This document shows positions 12,601 through 24,580 of a stretch of 64,000 nucleotides of DNA, in pieces (position 1 is the stretch's first letter; the number at the start of each line of letters is the position of its first letter). The notes beneath the pieces were generated by a model, which made no database searches, was not told where the DNA came from, and saw only the letters and a list, made by a program, of their open reading frames with translations. The translations under genes and the position numbers were made by a program. The DNA comes from Bathynomus jamesi (lineage: Eukaryota > Arthropoda > Malacostraca > Isopoda > Cirolanidae), in NCBI GenBank assembly GCA_023014485.1, contig JAJOZX010000918.1:525001-589000 (forward strand). Direction: 5' to 3'.

Positions 12601-12621
12601 GCGCGGAACCTTTGTAAGGTT

Positions 12622-13008
12622 GTATATATATATATACAGTATATATATATATATATAAAGGTATATGTACTCTCTTCGTATACTAGCTTGTAGAATAATA
12701 TCAATTCTTACCCATAAGGTTTGGAAGTGGGAGAGGGGAAAGTCGTCTTGGCATTGATATAAACGCATTTTAAACTTTTCTCCTGACAAGTATTTCACCC
12801 CTTACGAACGTTCAATTTACATAACAAAGTTACTCCTCCGCTGCCATGTTTTACTCTCTCCTTTTTAGTTTTACAGAAAGTCAAAAACTCTTCAAAAACG
12901 TGTTTTCTGCTTGGGAATTCCTGCATGTTTATGTATGGCTGTGAATATAGTATACAAATGGCACATGTCTTTTTAATTTATCACGTTTGCAGATTATTTA
13001 GTAGCATA

Positions 13009-13055
<47 letters not shown>

Positions 13056-13059
13056 GTTA
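12622..13059. repeat. (TA)n and (CT)n microsatellites with spacer
   Basis: (TA)n at 12622-12660 at the LINE 3' junction, and (CT)n at about 13012-13045 followed by short (AT)n. No gene between them. Confidence 0.85.
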
Positions 13060-13288
13060 GCGGCAATAAGCGAAATCAGGCAGTGAGATAATGCCCAAGC
13101 AATAAGCTGAAAGCGAAGAATGCATATGACATTAGTTACAGTAAGTCTCTTTCACTGTTTTGGTTATATTTATTATTATAGATACCAGGTAATATAAATA
13201 GGCATCATACTGATGATGAAATGCATTCTTAGCTTTCAGATTATTGCCTAGGCATTAAACTTAATGCTGAATTTAGCTTATTGCTGCT
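13060..13288. mobile_element. TIR element (MITE) with about 70-bp inverted ends
   Basis: The left arm starts GCGGCAATAAGCGAAAT and continues to GAATGCAT. The right arm is its imperfect inverse ending AGCTTATTGCTGC. TA flanks both ends, compatible with a TA target duplication. A solo copy of the left end lies at 13357-13376. No coding frame, so the superfamily cannot be assigned. Confidence 0.6.
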
Positions 13289-13290
13289 AA

Positions 13291-13321
13291 TATATATATA
13301 CTGTGTGTATATATATATATA

Positions 13322-13350
<29 letters not shown>
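13291..13350. repeat. (TA)n and (GT)n microsatellite
   Basis: Interrupted (TA)n with a TGTGTGTA interruption between the MITE and the solo inverted end. Confidence 0.85.
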
Positions 13351-13356
<6 letters not shown>

Positions 13357-13739
13357 TAGCGGCGATAAGCGAAATATATATAGCTTGCGGACGAATTGCA
13401 TCTTAGTCGACGATGGCTTGAAATCCAACGCTTGGTCCCAGTCGACGACGATGTCGGAGTTATATTCGGGATGGTCTCAACGAAGCGTCACTCTTGGGGT
13501 TACGGATAACCTTGGTTCGTCACCCAAGCGTTATAAATAACTTTCACTGGTCACTCTCTGAGTTGTGAATAAATGATCTTTGTTGATCACACTCTGATTT
13601 AAAAATGATCTTCGTTTATCACTCGTTCTGCGTTCCCCTCGAACTATGCGTTATTTACGATTAAAATTGTTTGACACGTTTGAAACGATATTTAAATAGC
13701 TTAAAAGAATTAAAATTGATTGTTAACGAAAACGCTTAA

Positions 13740-13830
13740 CCCTTTATGGACGAACGATACATATTGGTAACGTTTCAAATACACGCTTTCATAACGTAAC
13801 CTTTCACAAAATTCCTGTCTTTAAAAGGGG
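13740..13830. mobile_element. piggyBac-like MITE, copy 2
   Basis: TTAA at 13736-13739 and 13831-13834. The left end CCCTTTATGGACGA matches the element at 163-271, including the internal TTGGTAACGTTTCA. The right end is AAAAGGGG. Confidence 0.55.
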
Positions 13831-13854
13831 TTAAATTCACTGCTTAACTTATTT

Positions 13855-13903
13855 AAAAAAAAAAAAAAAAAAGTTTTTGGGGGGGGGGGGGGGGGGGGGG
13901 GGG
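13855..13903. repeat. poly-A tract followed by poly-G tract
   Basis: About 18 A residues, a GTTTTT spacer, then about 25 consecutive G residues on the plus strand. Confidence 0.9.
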
Positions 13904-14157
13904 TCAATTTGGATTTGGAATTTAATTTAAGCGAAATTATAAACTTTCTTATATTTAAATTTAGAATTTGAATCTTAAATTTAATCTTAAATTATGTTTA
14001 TTGTTAAAATTATTAAAATTAATTATTATTAAAAATTAAAAAAGTCGTAAATGGCAAATTGTGTTAATTTTTTATTATAAGATTGAATAAAAATGTGTAG
14101 ATTGATTATTACACATTCATTTCTACAGCAGAGAATATATATACATATATATATATA

Positions 14158-14520
14158 TTATGTAGGAAGGAAGAGCCAATGGCGAGCGCCTATAAAAATG
14201 TTGCCCTCGTATATAAGAAGCAGAGAGCGGAAAGCAAGGTCTCTGAAGCTCACGATGCCATTTTTTTTTATATAAAACTTTTTAAAAGATTATGTAGTGT
14301 GTAAAATGCATGTATGTGCAGTAGGAATAGGTGGAGAAGTGTGTGTTTGAGAGCATGCTGGACTGCTCACAAGTTAGATGAGCACGGTGAAAGGTCAGTT
14401 AAAGAGGACAGGGACAGCAGAAACGGGAGTTCCAGCACTCCCTGTCTCCTGCTTAATGTCTCCACCCCCAACCAGGAGTACTTCCCTGGTAGGTTGGTAT
14501 CTACAATCTCCTCCAATAAT
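14158..14520 (+). repeat. dispersed repeat R1, copy 3
   Basis: Clean copy: GAAGAGCCAATGGCGAGCGCC at the start, GAGCGGAAAGCAAGGTCTC, GACTGCTCACAAGTTAGATG, GGAGTTCCAGCACTCCC, and GGTATCTACAATCTCCTCC at the end. Confidence 0.7.
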
Positions 14521-15484
14521 CAAGCACAAGAGATGTAGTATCTCATTTACAACATTGTCACAGGGTCTGCATTAATCAAGGCAAATAATAAACAAAGAAA
14601 AGCTGAGAACCGTTGGCGACTTCCTGAGTTTACACATATCTAGGTAGGGGTGGGGGGGTTGGCTAGCATAGACGACGCAATTAAATGGCCACCTCTGTCA
14701 GGAGGGACTTAGCATGTAAACGCGTATAAAAAGATACATTACGTTAAAGGTTGAATGGAAATGTGTACAAATTACAATCGTGATTGGTAAGTTTTGACGT
14801 CGAGAACGTCCGTGGAGAACTTCCGGGAGTAAATAAATAAGAATCGAAAGGTCTTCCGTGGAGTATGATTTTTTCTACTGATGGTTAAGCAAAATTATAC
14901 GGCTTTCAGGCTCGAGGACGAGGGTAGAGTTAGGATTTTGTAAGAGGATTTAGTTTTGAGGGAAAACAAAGGTACGAAACAGAATCTATGGTTCAGGGAA
15001 ACATTTTAATGGTTTTGAGCAGCGAGTCGGAGGAGGCTGAAACTATACTGTAAATGGGTCAGGATGAGAGAAGAAGGGATATAGACATTATTCTTCTCTA
15101 TGGGAGTGGTAAAAGAATTTAGTAAAATTGAATTAATCAAACGGCAGTATATTTAACGAGATGCAACATGTAAACGTTTACTTCAGGGTGGTGTGATGCT
15201 GAAACGGTATAATGTCATTTGTGTCGCAAAAGAATGTATGCGAGATATATATATATATATACACATACATATATATCGCATGTTACTTATGTGTTTTATG
15301 CAATGACTGCATAATTTATGTGTAAGAGGCGCGAAAAGGAAACTACAATACTCTGTACAGCTTCCCTGGTGACCGAATCATGACCTACAAAGATCGGATA
15401 GCCGAAAATGAACCGATCTTGGCTTATACTGGAAACGTCGGATAACTATGCTAGTCAGTTATTTGAAGGTCAAATAACAGGTTG

Positions 15485-15549
<65 letters not shown>

Positions 15550-15845
15550 ATATATGAAGGAGGAAAAGTATGTGTCACTGCCTTAATTACGAGTATTTGC
15601 GAATACACGTATGAAGTGAAATTTGAATTCTATTTCTTAAAGAGAAAAAATTTACAATTGTTTCGAAACATCGGTATTTGCAATTCGTATTTTTTTATAA
15701 ACTGAAACATTAAACTTAATTCATTGTTTCCATCAATGGAAAAATGCACGACACAAATTCAATAAATGTTTCTTACAGAAGTACGATAAAAGTATTTAAA
15801 AGTCTCGTGTGAGAGCAAGTGGATTTTTATACCAAATGTTTACAG
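14521..15845. other. no gene seen; (TA)n at 15489-15555
   Basis: About 1.3 kb without recognisable coding sequence. The main feature is a long interrupted (TA)n tract. Confidence 0.5.
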
Positions 15846-16050
15846 GGAGCGTCCGTAGTTCAGTGACTTATACCATTTCCCTGTAAGCGAAGTCCCCCTA
15901 TGGACGGGATTCGATTCCCGATAATGCTGGTAATAATACAATAATACAAGAGCTGTGGTAATGGCTCGCATTAGTTGGCCTGAGCGTCGTGCCAATTTCC
16001 GGCCCTCCCGACTATTACCGAAGGTTGATCGTATTTGGAATGCGTTTGTT
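15846..16050 (+). mobile_element. tRNA-derived SINE S1, copy 2
   Basis: Head GAGCGTCCGTAGTTCAGTGA (A box), B box in GGGATTCGATTCCCG, then the S1 tail with GCATTAGTTGGCCTGAGCGT and TTTCCGGCCCTCCC. One of the longer copies. Confidence 0.75.
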
Positions 16051-17189
16051 CCTTCAAGAGCGAATGAAGACTTCCGAATCAAATAAATAAATAAAAACTT
16101 TTTATTGAATAACCTTCAAACATTCAATCAACCAACTAACATTGTCTGTTATTATTCTTAAAAAAATAAAATCTCTGAACCAAAATTATTTTCCTTGAAA
16201 ACTAATGAAATCATAAAATTTTCAAGTACTATCATATTGAGTAAGTTATAAAGGCTGTATTGTTCGTTATTTTCTGTTGAAACTGCTGTGTCTATTTTAG
16301 AACGTTAAAAAAAAAGAAAAAGTATTCTGAATACCAAGAATTTACGGAGTACCCTTTACTTAGTATGCCGAAGGTACTTTGAGAGTGAAGCGAAGGGTTT
16401 TCGTTTAATTCACATCGTGTTTGTACTTCGAGTAGGTTCAGAGTACTCCGCTTGTTTGGAAGAGAACTGCTTGTTCTACTTTCGTTCTACTTTCGTTCTA
16501 CTTTTGATTAACTACCAAAGTAACTTCGAAATACTTTAGTTTTTTTACACAATACATTTAATCCTGTTTTAACTCTCTGTTCTAAAGCAGACACAGTGGA
16601 CGGTTTTTAGTGGTATATAGTATTTTGCCTGAAAAAACAACAACATAATGGTTTATAAACTCCCCTGTACGAAGTTGTTTTGTGTTTTACACAAAAATAT
16701 CATATACGAATTCAGTGAACCATCTTCATTAGTATAAAAAACACTGATATTACTGAAGAAGAGATCCTATCCTCAAAGTAGTTAAATTAAGAATGGAAAA
16801 TTGAAATGACGTAATACTGCCAACAGTGATTGTTGGAATGTGTGTAAAGTGCATGTGAACGCTTTATGAGGTTAAAATGAATTTGTTAAAATTAAATATA
16901 TTTGAAAGGTAATCAGTAATCTGTCCTGACGCATGCTGGTGAAGTGGTGATGCTCAGAGACTCATAAGATGAATGTAAGGAGAATAATAACGTGTTTGAC
17001 AATGAATTAATGTATATGAAAATAAATTTGTGGCTGAAAGAGTATAGCAATGTATGAATGTACTGAATGTATGGCGAACTGACCTAAAGTTGCAGTAAAG
17101 TCTACCGATAAAAAAAATCTGAACTAAAAAAATAAAAATGAATAATATATATAATTTCCCATTTATAAAATACAAAAAGATGGATTGAA

Positions 17190-17220
<31 letters not shown>
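16051..17220. other. no gene recognised; triple GTTCTACTTTC at 16472-16503
   Basis: AT-rich spacer with one small tandem repeat and a (TA)n tract at 17193-17220 that abuts LINE copy B. Confidence 0.5.
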
Positions 17221-19722
17221 CCAGGACAAAGGAAGCACAAGAGAAGACCAGCAGCAGCTTTAACAAATTAATGTTAACACAGTAGATAACAGTTAACACC
17301 AGAAAAAAATAACTGCTTGGATCTGGTATTCACGAATAATACCAACTTAATCAATGATGTAAAAATACCAACAAATATCTCACACTACAACATTATCGAG
17401 GTATCAACTAATATGGCGCGAACACTGAAAGTAAATGCTCATACTGAAGAAAGAAGCAAATTTGAGATTTTTAACCTAAACTCAAATACTATAAATTGGG
17501 AAGAAATCAGTTTCCATATGGCACAAATAGGGTGGAAAACAATCTTAGGGAATAAAACAACCGAAGAAATGCTAATAAACTTGAATGAAAAGACGTTGGA
17601 AATCTTAGAAAAATATGTCCCGAAAGTACAGCCAAAGGAAAAGAGGAATTATTTCGAGAGGCAAAAACGAACACTATTCCGCAAAAGAAGGAGAGTAGCT
17701 CCGAAGTTAATAAATTGCACAGATAGCAGCACCGGAAAAGTGATACAAGTAAAACTGGAGATTATATAGACAGTGAATACAAACCCTAATTAATGGTCAT
17801 TCAGAGAGGGAAGAAGAAGATGCGGTGAAATTAATAAGAGATGACTCAAAATACTTCTATAGCTTTGCGAAAAGAAAAAAAAAACGAGGGCCACTATCGT
17901 ACTCTTCATGAAAGAAAATAATGAGCTAACCAACGATCCAAAAAAATAACTGAAATATTGAGAGCTCAATATAAATCAGCTTTCAGTACCCTAAAAAGAG
18001 AAAAAGCAATATCGGACAGAAATACCTTTTTTTGAAGAGAAATTAAATGGAGAATGTATAACTGATTTTGAATTTACTCCAGAAGATAACGAGAGCTATA
18101 GGACGAATGAAATCACATTCAGCTGCAGGTCCGGACAAAAAAAAATGCTTTGTTGATTAAAAACTGTAAGAATGAATTAGCTATACCCCTTTATTGGATA
18201 TGTTGAAGATCCCTGGACACAGGAGAAATACCGAACATACTAAAAAGCACATTGTCTTTATATATAAAGGGGAGAAGGTACAGGTCTAAAGCATAGAACT
18301 ATAGACCGGTATCACTGACATCATATCTCACCAAAATATTTGAAGGAATAGTCAGGGAGAAAATATATGACTTTTGGGAGACACAGGAAAGATTGAATGA
18401 GAACCAGCACGGATTCCGATCAGGAAGATCGTGCCTATCACAACTAATAGAGCACTATAACAGGGCAATGAAACTACGATGTAATATACACGGATTTTGC
18501 TAAAGCATTCTATAAGTGTGATTATAACATACTAGCAAATAAAATTAAACACATGGGAATAACAGGCAAAGTGAGTAAATGGATCTACAACTTCCTCAGA
18601 GAACACTAGCAAGTCGTAAAAATCCACGATATATCATCATCAGAATCGTAAATACGCAGCTCAGATCCACAAGGAACAGTATTATCTCCACTCCTACTCA
18701 TTATCATGTTGACAGACATAGACAATGAGGTAACAGACAACAATATAGTAACATCCTTTGCTGACGATACAAAGATCAGCAGAAAAATAGGCAATGCGGA
18801 AGAGGTGGAAGCCCTACAGAGGGGCACAAATAGAATGTACAAATGGTCGGAAGACAATAACATGAATTTTAACACCGAGAAATTTCGGCTCTTGAAATAT
18901 AGAAGAAATGAGGAACTCGACAGACAGCATACTACAGTATATCCCAGACAGGAAATTTAGAGAGCAAAAGATTTAGGGGTAATAATGACCGATGATGCAA
19001 AATTTGAAACACAGAATCAGATACCGATAAACAAAACAAAAAGAGCTACGGAACAGCCACTGAGAACCTTCAGATGAAGGGATGAGAATATAATGACTAC
19101 CCTGTTGAAAACACCGATCGTACCAAAGCCTGAATACTGCTCAGTCTTGACGTCCCCATACAAAAAAGAAGAAATTAATAAACTAGAAGAAATCCAAAGG
19201 AATTTCACAGCCAAGATTGATGGCTGCAAATAACTCAACTACTGAAAAAGATGAAGTAAATTAAATCTATATTCGCTGGAAAGAAGAACACACACACACA
19301 CACACACCATAATTTACATATGAAAAATTATCGAAAAAATGGTACCAAACCTCAAACTGAACCCAGTAACTTTCCAAACAACACTGGAAAATAGGAAAGG
19401 CAGAATATGTAGTGTTCCCAAACTAAAAGCCTGACAAGGGACACCCTCAACACTGAAATAAAGTAGCTTTGCTGTCGGAGAGCCAAGACTTTTCAACTAG
19501 CTTTCAAAAGACCTCAGGAACGTCACAGGTATCAAAATTGAAATCTTCAAAAGAAGACTAGATGCCTGGCTCAGGACGGTACCGGATGAGCCGGGTGTGC
19601 CTGGGTATGTGCGATGGAGATCGAAGGAGAGTAACTCGCTCCTCCATCAAGCCAGGTCTAGAGGTGGGACCATCAGCTTAACCTTCGTGTGAAGAGAGAC
19701 CGACTCGCGGAACTTCTACCAG

Positions 19723-19724
<2 letters not shown>
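17221..19724 (+). mobile_element. LINE family LA, copy B, decayed
   Basis: Second copy of the 10103-12621 element. It starts at nearly the same internal point, again with (TA)n on both sides (17193-17220 and from 19727). The C-terminal segment keeps LDAWLRTVPDEPGVPGYV, which shows that the TGA in copy A replaced Trp. Confidence 0.88.
17317..19690 (+). pseudogene. LINE copy B: endonuclease and reverse transcriptase remnants
   Basis: The longest fragments are 17317-17769 (LDLVFTNNTNLI onward: endonuclease C-terminus and linker) and 18706-18960 (MLTDIDNEVTDN, then FADDTKISRKIG). Many stops and frame changes lie between them, for example within the RT palm before 18660, and a (CA)n expansion at 19290-19308 sits inside the coding homology. 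It is more decayed than copy A. Confidence 0.85.
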
Positions 19725-19770
<46 letters not shown>

Positions 19771-21656
19771 CAGAGAGAGAGAGAGAAATTATGCGTGAAA
19801 GTAGTTTTAATGTTGTTTATGGGAATGCCAAACTTAAACGTGCCTTTTAAAAGCAAGACTCCTTGAAATGGGAAAAATGAGTTGCATGATTGGTGAGAAA
19901 GTATAGATGAGTGGATGAAAAATGAAGTTGTTCGAGCGAAAACGTCGCCAGAGATGAAAAGTAAAAAAGTGAGTGTAATGTTTACCTGGTATGATCAGAG
20001 GAAGCAATGAATAATAGTAGATAGTGTCATAAAAAGTAGTCTCTGTGTAGGGGAAGATTAAAGTGTGATAAAATGGAAGGATGTACACCAGTTGATGAAT
20101 GGGTGAAATGAATGACAAAGAGCTACAAAGATAAGGAGTGAGATGCAAATGCGAGCAGTTTAAGAATTAAGAGGTAGATATATGATGTATATCTCATAAT
20201 TTTGGACTCACATAAATTAGAGGTAGGCCTACTTATTATAGTTATTATACCATCTTTTGCATGAAAGGTAAAAGTAAAGGTCAATGAATATCCGCACCAC
20301 TTGTTGCGGGTATGACTTTGCCGAGCGTCAACAGATGGCGCGCGGAGTTCATATTCATAGTTGACTGAACCCATTGCTCGAGAATCCTCTTTACTTCCCC
20401 ACGTTGAGCGAGAGACACCTTTTAATCATAGAAAGAAGACGAGAAACGAACATGGGCACCTCATCTCAACTTCCCGAGACGGAACCACGAGATTGCGATG
20501 GGATCTCATTCCTACAGATGCAGTGGTTGTAAGTGTATGTAGGTGTCCGGTCTGCAGCAAAACCATAAAAATATATGGTGTAAGCTTTTAATACTGTGTG
20601 GGCATTTATGTAACTTCATTCTATCCAGTAAAGCGAATGCTTTTTGACAAGTGAAAAAGTCAAATCGTTAAATATTGAAAGTTTCATGTTGCCTCTCTTG
20701 AAAAGAGTGAAGCAGTATATCTTTAATGCATGTTACATCAAGAATTTCCCTACAGAACTCTACATGCGTTATCTTTTCATCAAAACGGTTGGAGCGGGAA
20801 GGGGGGAAGGCAGCAAAATCACTGCATACTGTGATCAAATAAGAACAACTCTCAAAAGAGGGGTAAGATCGATGGATATTTGAGCAATAGTTTAACCAAA
20901 AAAAATGTACGACGTGAAAGAATAATAATCAGAGTAGAAACCTTTAGTGAAAACATTTCACGTAACCGTTATTAACTTAAAGATTTGTTTCTTATCAGTT
21001 CTGAAACATCAGTGGACAGAAAAACATCTGTGACATTTGTTCAACGAAGTGGAATGACGAAAAATAATTGGAGTTTCCACCGCGATGATAAATGTTATCA
21101 TTTTCCACCTTCAGTTACATCACACACACACACACACACACATATAAACAAAGAAACGCTTTTTAGCTGTTTGCTTGTTTCCTTGAGAGGAAAACAGAAA
21201 TTTTGTTTATAGTTTTAAGGAAACAAAGCGACATCATTAACTTCTAAGGGCATTGATTTGTATTTTGAAAGATTAAATTATGCTATTTTTTTACACCCTC
21301 AAAACGTTAAAAAGTTCATGTATTTTGCTTATTTAGTTGGCTTATTTACGGCAAATTCCAAATTTATTACAACATACTCGTTGTTTGTATATGAAAATTG
21401 TTTAACTTCGAACGAATGCTGTTGTAATTCTTTTCTTCCTCTTGTCAGTAAAAACAAATTTACATTTTGTACCTAAGTTGGAAAAAGAATTTTAGTTTGG
21501 TGATTTATAACCGTAGATTTTTTCAGTATTAAAAAGGGAGAAACAATACCAGCTTAAATTTTTTTTTTTTTTTACAAAAACTTTTAGTTCATTTTCATGA
21601 AAATAGTTTTATGTTTTAATATTTGATCTCTATTTTACCTTATTCTAAATAAGGTC
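19725..21656. other. no gene recognised
   Basis: Begins with (TA)n and (GA)n at 19727-19787. Near 20456 an ATG-initiated open frame of about 26 codons runs into a GTAAGTG donor-like site at 20529, but nothing downstream supports a gene. (CA)n at 21121-21142. Confidence 0.4.
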
Positions 21657-21925
21657 TATAGTAAGAGGAGACGGTAGACACCAATCGACCAGGGAAGTAC
21701 TACGGCGGAGGAGGAGGGAACGTTAAGCAAGAGACAGGGAGTGCTGGAAGTACCGTTTCTCCTGTCATTGTTTTCCTTAGCTGATCTTTTTCCATGTTTC
21801 CTCTAACCTGTGAGTAGGCCATCATGCTTTCAAACACACACTTCTCCCCTATTCCTCACTACACAATACACATACATGCATCTTACACACTAAACAATAT
21901 TTAAAAATGTCCCCACTTTTGGCTC
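21657..21925 (-). repeat. dispersed repeat R1, copy 4, 3' part
   Basis: Inverted R1: GGAGACGGTAGACACCAATC, then GGGAGTGCTGGAAGTACC, and TGTGAGTAGGCCATCATGC. The 5' part of the same copy lies at 22487-22605, so the copy appears split by about 560 bp that includes a LINE fragment. Confidence 0.6.
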
Positions 21926-21984
21926 CCCCACTGCCGGTACCGGGTGCGCAGACCCGGGCAGTGGGGCTGGTTCTTCTCCCACCC

Positions 21985-22230
21985 ATTCCAGATGTTCTTG
22001 GCCTCTGCCTGATTCACTTTCCTTAAACTTCTGCAACATTCGTGGACTTTCGTAAAATTTCCAATCTGTTGAACACCACCTCTCCTCCTCTAAACCTCAC
22101 CTTCTCTTCCTCACTGAAACTCAGGTGGCCAAGACGAGTCTCAGCAACCCCCTTTCTGTACCCCCCCTACTTTCTCTGTATTCATCTTCGTTCCAAAGAT
22201 GCAGAGAAAACAAAGCTTTTCCCGTAATAT
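21985..22230 (+). mobile_element. LINE endonuclease N-terminal fragment
   Basis: A plus-strand frame reads LNFCNIRGLS, stop, NFQSVEHHL then KPHLLFLTETQV. NIRGL and the FLTETQ box are the first catalytic motifs of apurinic-type endonucleases in non-LTR elements. An in-frame TAA and loss of the rest make it a dead fragment. It belongs to a different family from the LA copies. Confidence 0.7.
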
Positions 22231-22486
22231 TATCTTCTATTATCTCAAATCACTCCAAAAAGAAGTTTTCAAAACTTCTATCTAAAGAAGTTATGTATCA
22301 TTAAAGGAATTTATATTATCTGAGAAGAGCTTTGATTTCCTTTTCTGTCCAACTCTCTAATGCAACGGTTAATCGGCATTTTCAATCTTTCATCTATTCA
22401 ATCGGTCAACTCTGAAACAACCTTCCTCAATCCATCTTTCCCCCTGTCTTTGCCTTCCAATCTTTTTAACGCAGTGTCCAAGCATA

Positions 22487-22605
22487 TCGAAAACCCTTGA
22501 CCTTGATTTCGGCTCTCTTCTTCTTCTTCTTCTTCTTCTAGGGGGTGGGGGAGGCGTTTTTGCGAGCATTCGCCTTTGGCCCCACCTTCTTCCATACAAA
22601 ATATC
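22487..22605 (-). repeat. dispersed repeat R1, copy 4, 5' part
   Basis: On the minus strand it starts GGTGGGGCCAAAGGCGAATG, passes a (GAA)n run, then GAGAGCCGAAATCAAGGTC, matching the R1 5' region. Confidence 0.6.
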
Positions 22606-22684
22606 ATCATTCATTGTAAAAATACAGCAAAAAATACATTTATATTATAAATTAAGTATGTATTTAAGTAACATACTGACAATC

Positions 22685-22835
22685 TATAGTAACATCGTTT
22701 CGCTATCAATTAAATTAAGACACTTAGGTCGGGGGTTCGACTCGCAATGGTACTGGATAATAATTATCCAGGAGTTAGCGTAATCGGCCGTGTTCGTCTG
22801 ACCTGATAGTTGTACCAGTTTCTGGCCCTTCTGAT
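22685..22835 (+). mobile_element. tRNA-derived SINE S1, copy 3 (degraded head)
   Basis: B box GGGGTTCGACTCGC, then CCAGGAGTTAG and TTTCTGGCCCTTC. The A-box half is poorly conserved. Confidence 0.6.
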
Positions 22836-23188
22836 TCGCTATTATTTTATTCGTACCCATAGTCTAAAATTGACCAAAACGAGAAGTCAGGCACTCATTA
22901 AATACACTTTACCATAATCATACTTTACCATAGTTATAGCATGTTATGTTACGTTACCCTGTGTTATATTTTGTTACCTTACTCTATATTCGCCTATGTT
23001 ACGTTATGTTAATGTACAGGATCCAAAAAACGTTCTAAAAAGCCTCCAAAATTAGGACTTATCCATGATTAGGTTCTATTTACAAAAATTCATTAGGAAA
23101 AAGTTAAAAATATCGAAAACCAACTCATATTACCAATTAGTAATTTTTTGTGCTTTTCAGGAATTTTATGTTTCTATGCGCACATCCT

Positions 23189-23330
23189 GCAGCGTCCGTA
23201 ACTCAATGAGTAATACCGTTTCCCTATAAGTGAAGTAAAGACAGTATGGTCATGGATTCGAATCCCAGTGATGCTGGGTAATAATAATAATAATAGGACC
23301 ATTTTCTGGCCCTGCCAACTAATTATTATC
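23189..23330 (+). mobile_element. tRNA-derived SINE S1, copy 4
   Basis: Head GCAGCGTCCGTAACTCAATG, CCGTTTCCCTATAAGTGAAG, B box GGATTCGAATCCC, GATGCTGG, (TAA)n, TTTCTGGCCCTGCC. Confidence 0.75.
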
Positions 23331-23693
23331 AATATTCCTTATTCTAGACGAACTTTTTTCCGAAATTGTACTAGTATGTCACGTTGTCACAAAAAAAACA
23401 ACAACAGGTTTTATAAGAGTTAAAACCCAATAATGACCCCTTTTTAAACGTAATATTTTCATAAATATAATTGGTTTCAGTTGCGTTTTTTTTTTCCGCT
23501 GTTTTTTTTTTTTTTTATTGTCGCTTAGAAACAGCTTTCGAGCGACAAAATATTTATGGCAATAAACTCTCACTATAAATTAATTCAAATTTAAAACTGA
23601 CTCTGCAAAAGTTTTAATATAATTTATTTCGTCCTATCACCATGAATGGGGGGGGACACTTTAAATTTATGTTTATTCTACCCATTGTTTAAT

Positions 23694-23729
<36 letters not shown>

Positions 23730-23922
23730 TGCGGATGACGTAATGGGTTTTACCCGTGAGTTTCAGGGACTCTCTTGACTGCCGTAAACCCTGTTGCTTG
23801 GGTCATTTATAGCTTTCGCGGACGTTTGAGAACTTTTAATTCTCGGTCAGATTAAATAAAGTTCCTCTCAAAGGTTTTACGAGATTACGACGAGCAATGA
23901 GAGCAAAAGATAATTCCCGACC

Positions 23923-23954
<32 letters not shown>

Positions 23955-24023
23955 TCCCGACCTGCGTGAACAGCATGGAGGAGTATTGTTTTTGTACTGT
24001 TTCTGAAGGCCATTCGAACTGAC

Positions 24024-24067
<44 letters not shown>

Positions 24068-24082
24068 ACTCTTTTTCTGCAT

Positions 24083-24129
<47 letters not shown>

Positions 24130-24439
24130 TATATATTTCCTGTCATTATACCATCATATTCATAAATGAGTCTGGTGTTCCTTGGAATCGATCCTGGAGG
24201 ATTCTCCCAGTTTTGTACTGTAGCATTTCTAGATGAGTCTGGTTTGATGGAAGTCATTTGACGAGGTGGCCTTTGCCCGTTCTCACTGCGATATGACATC
24301 ACCATGCTGAAGTGGCGGTTAATCCTTCAGTCAATCAATCAGTCAATCATAAATAATAGCTTACTTTTTCTGAAAATAATGAACATTTAATTACTAAAAT
24401 CCTTCTAGGGGCTACTTCGTGATCACGTCGCGATACCGA
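23331..24439. other. no gene seen; microsatellites
   Basis: Contains (CA)n at 23694-23718, (TA)n with (GT)n at 23923-23954, (CT)n at 24030-24063 and (TA)n at 24086-24130. A protein-like minus-strand frame at about 24143-24305 runs straight into the microsatellite and has no recognised family. Confidence 0.45.
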
Positions 24440-24580
24440 TTCCCGTCCCATCAGCGAGGTTAACCGTCTTCTGCATCCAGATGATGTATTGACCAGTGGT
24501 TTGGATCCAAAGTATAGCTGTGGGCGTCCTCTGGCGGATGGTCTTTGCTGTTACGAAAAAGGCTAAGCAACTCCGAACAT
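24440..24580 (-). repeat. possible SINE S2 fragment
   Basis: Shares the GTGGTTTGGATCCA and TTTGCTGTTACGAAAAAGGC pattern with 32512-32680 and 48820-48950. The orientation assignment is weak. Confidence 0.3.

Larger units (their letters stand above)
10103..12621 (+). mobile_element. non-LTR retrotransposon (LINE family LA), copy A, 5'-truncated
   Basis: Carries the C-terminal part of an apurinic-type endonuclease followed by a reverse transcriptase. Both ends join (TA)n tracts. The same family occurs at 17221-19724 and as a 100-bp fragment at 49672-49772. The RT style (RPVSLTSHLTKIFERIV, FADD catalytic box) suits the CR1/L2/jockey side of non-LTR elements; the clade is an inference. No poly-A tail is seen: the 3' end runs from GCGGAACC into (TA)n. 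Confidence 0.9.

Noticed and set aside
20456..20530. Possible short first exon: ATG, about 26 codons, GTAAGTG donor
   Set aside because: No promoter evidence and no downstream exon on the plus strand that could join it; too short to support alone.
23877..24305. Minus-strand frame beginning MVMSYRSENGQRPPRQ
   Set aside because: The first 57 codons look protein-like but run into (TA)n, and the flank (repeated TGACTGATTGATTGACTG-type sequence) suggests an old repeat; no family recognised.
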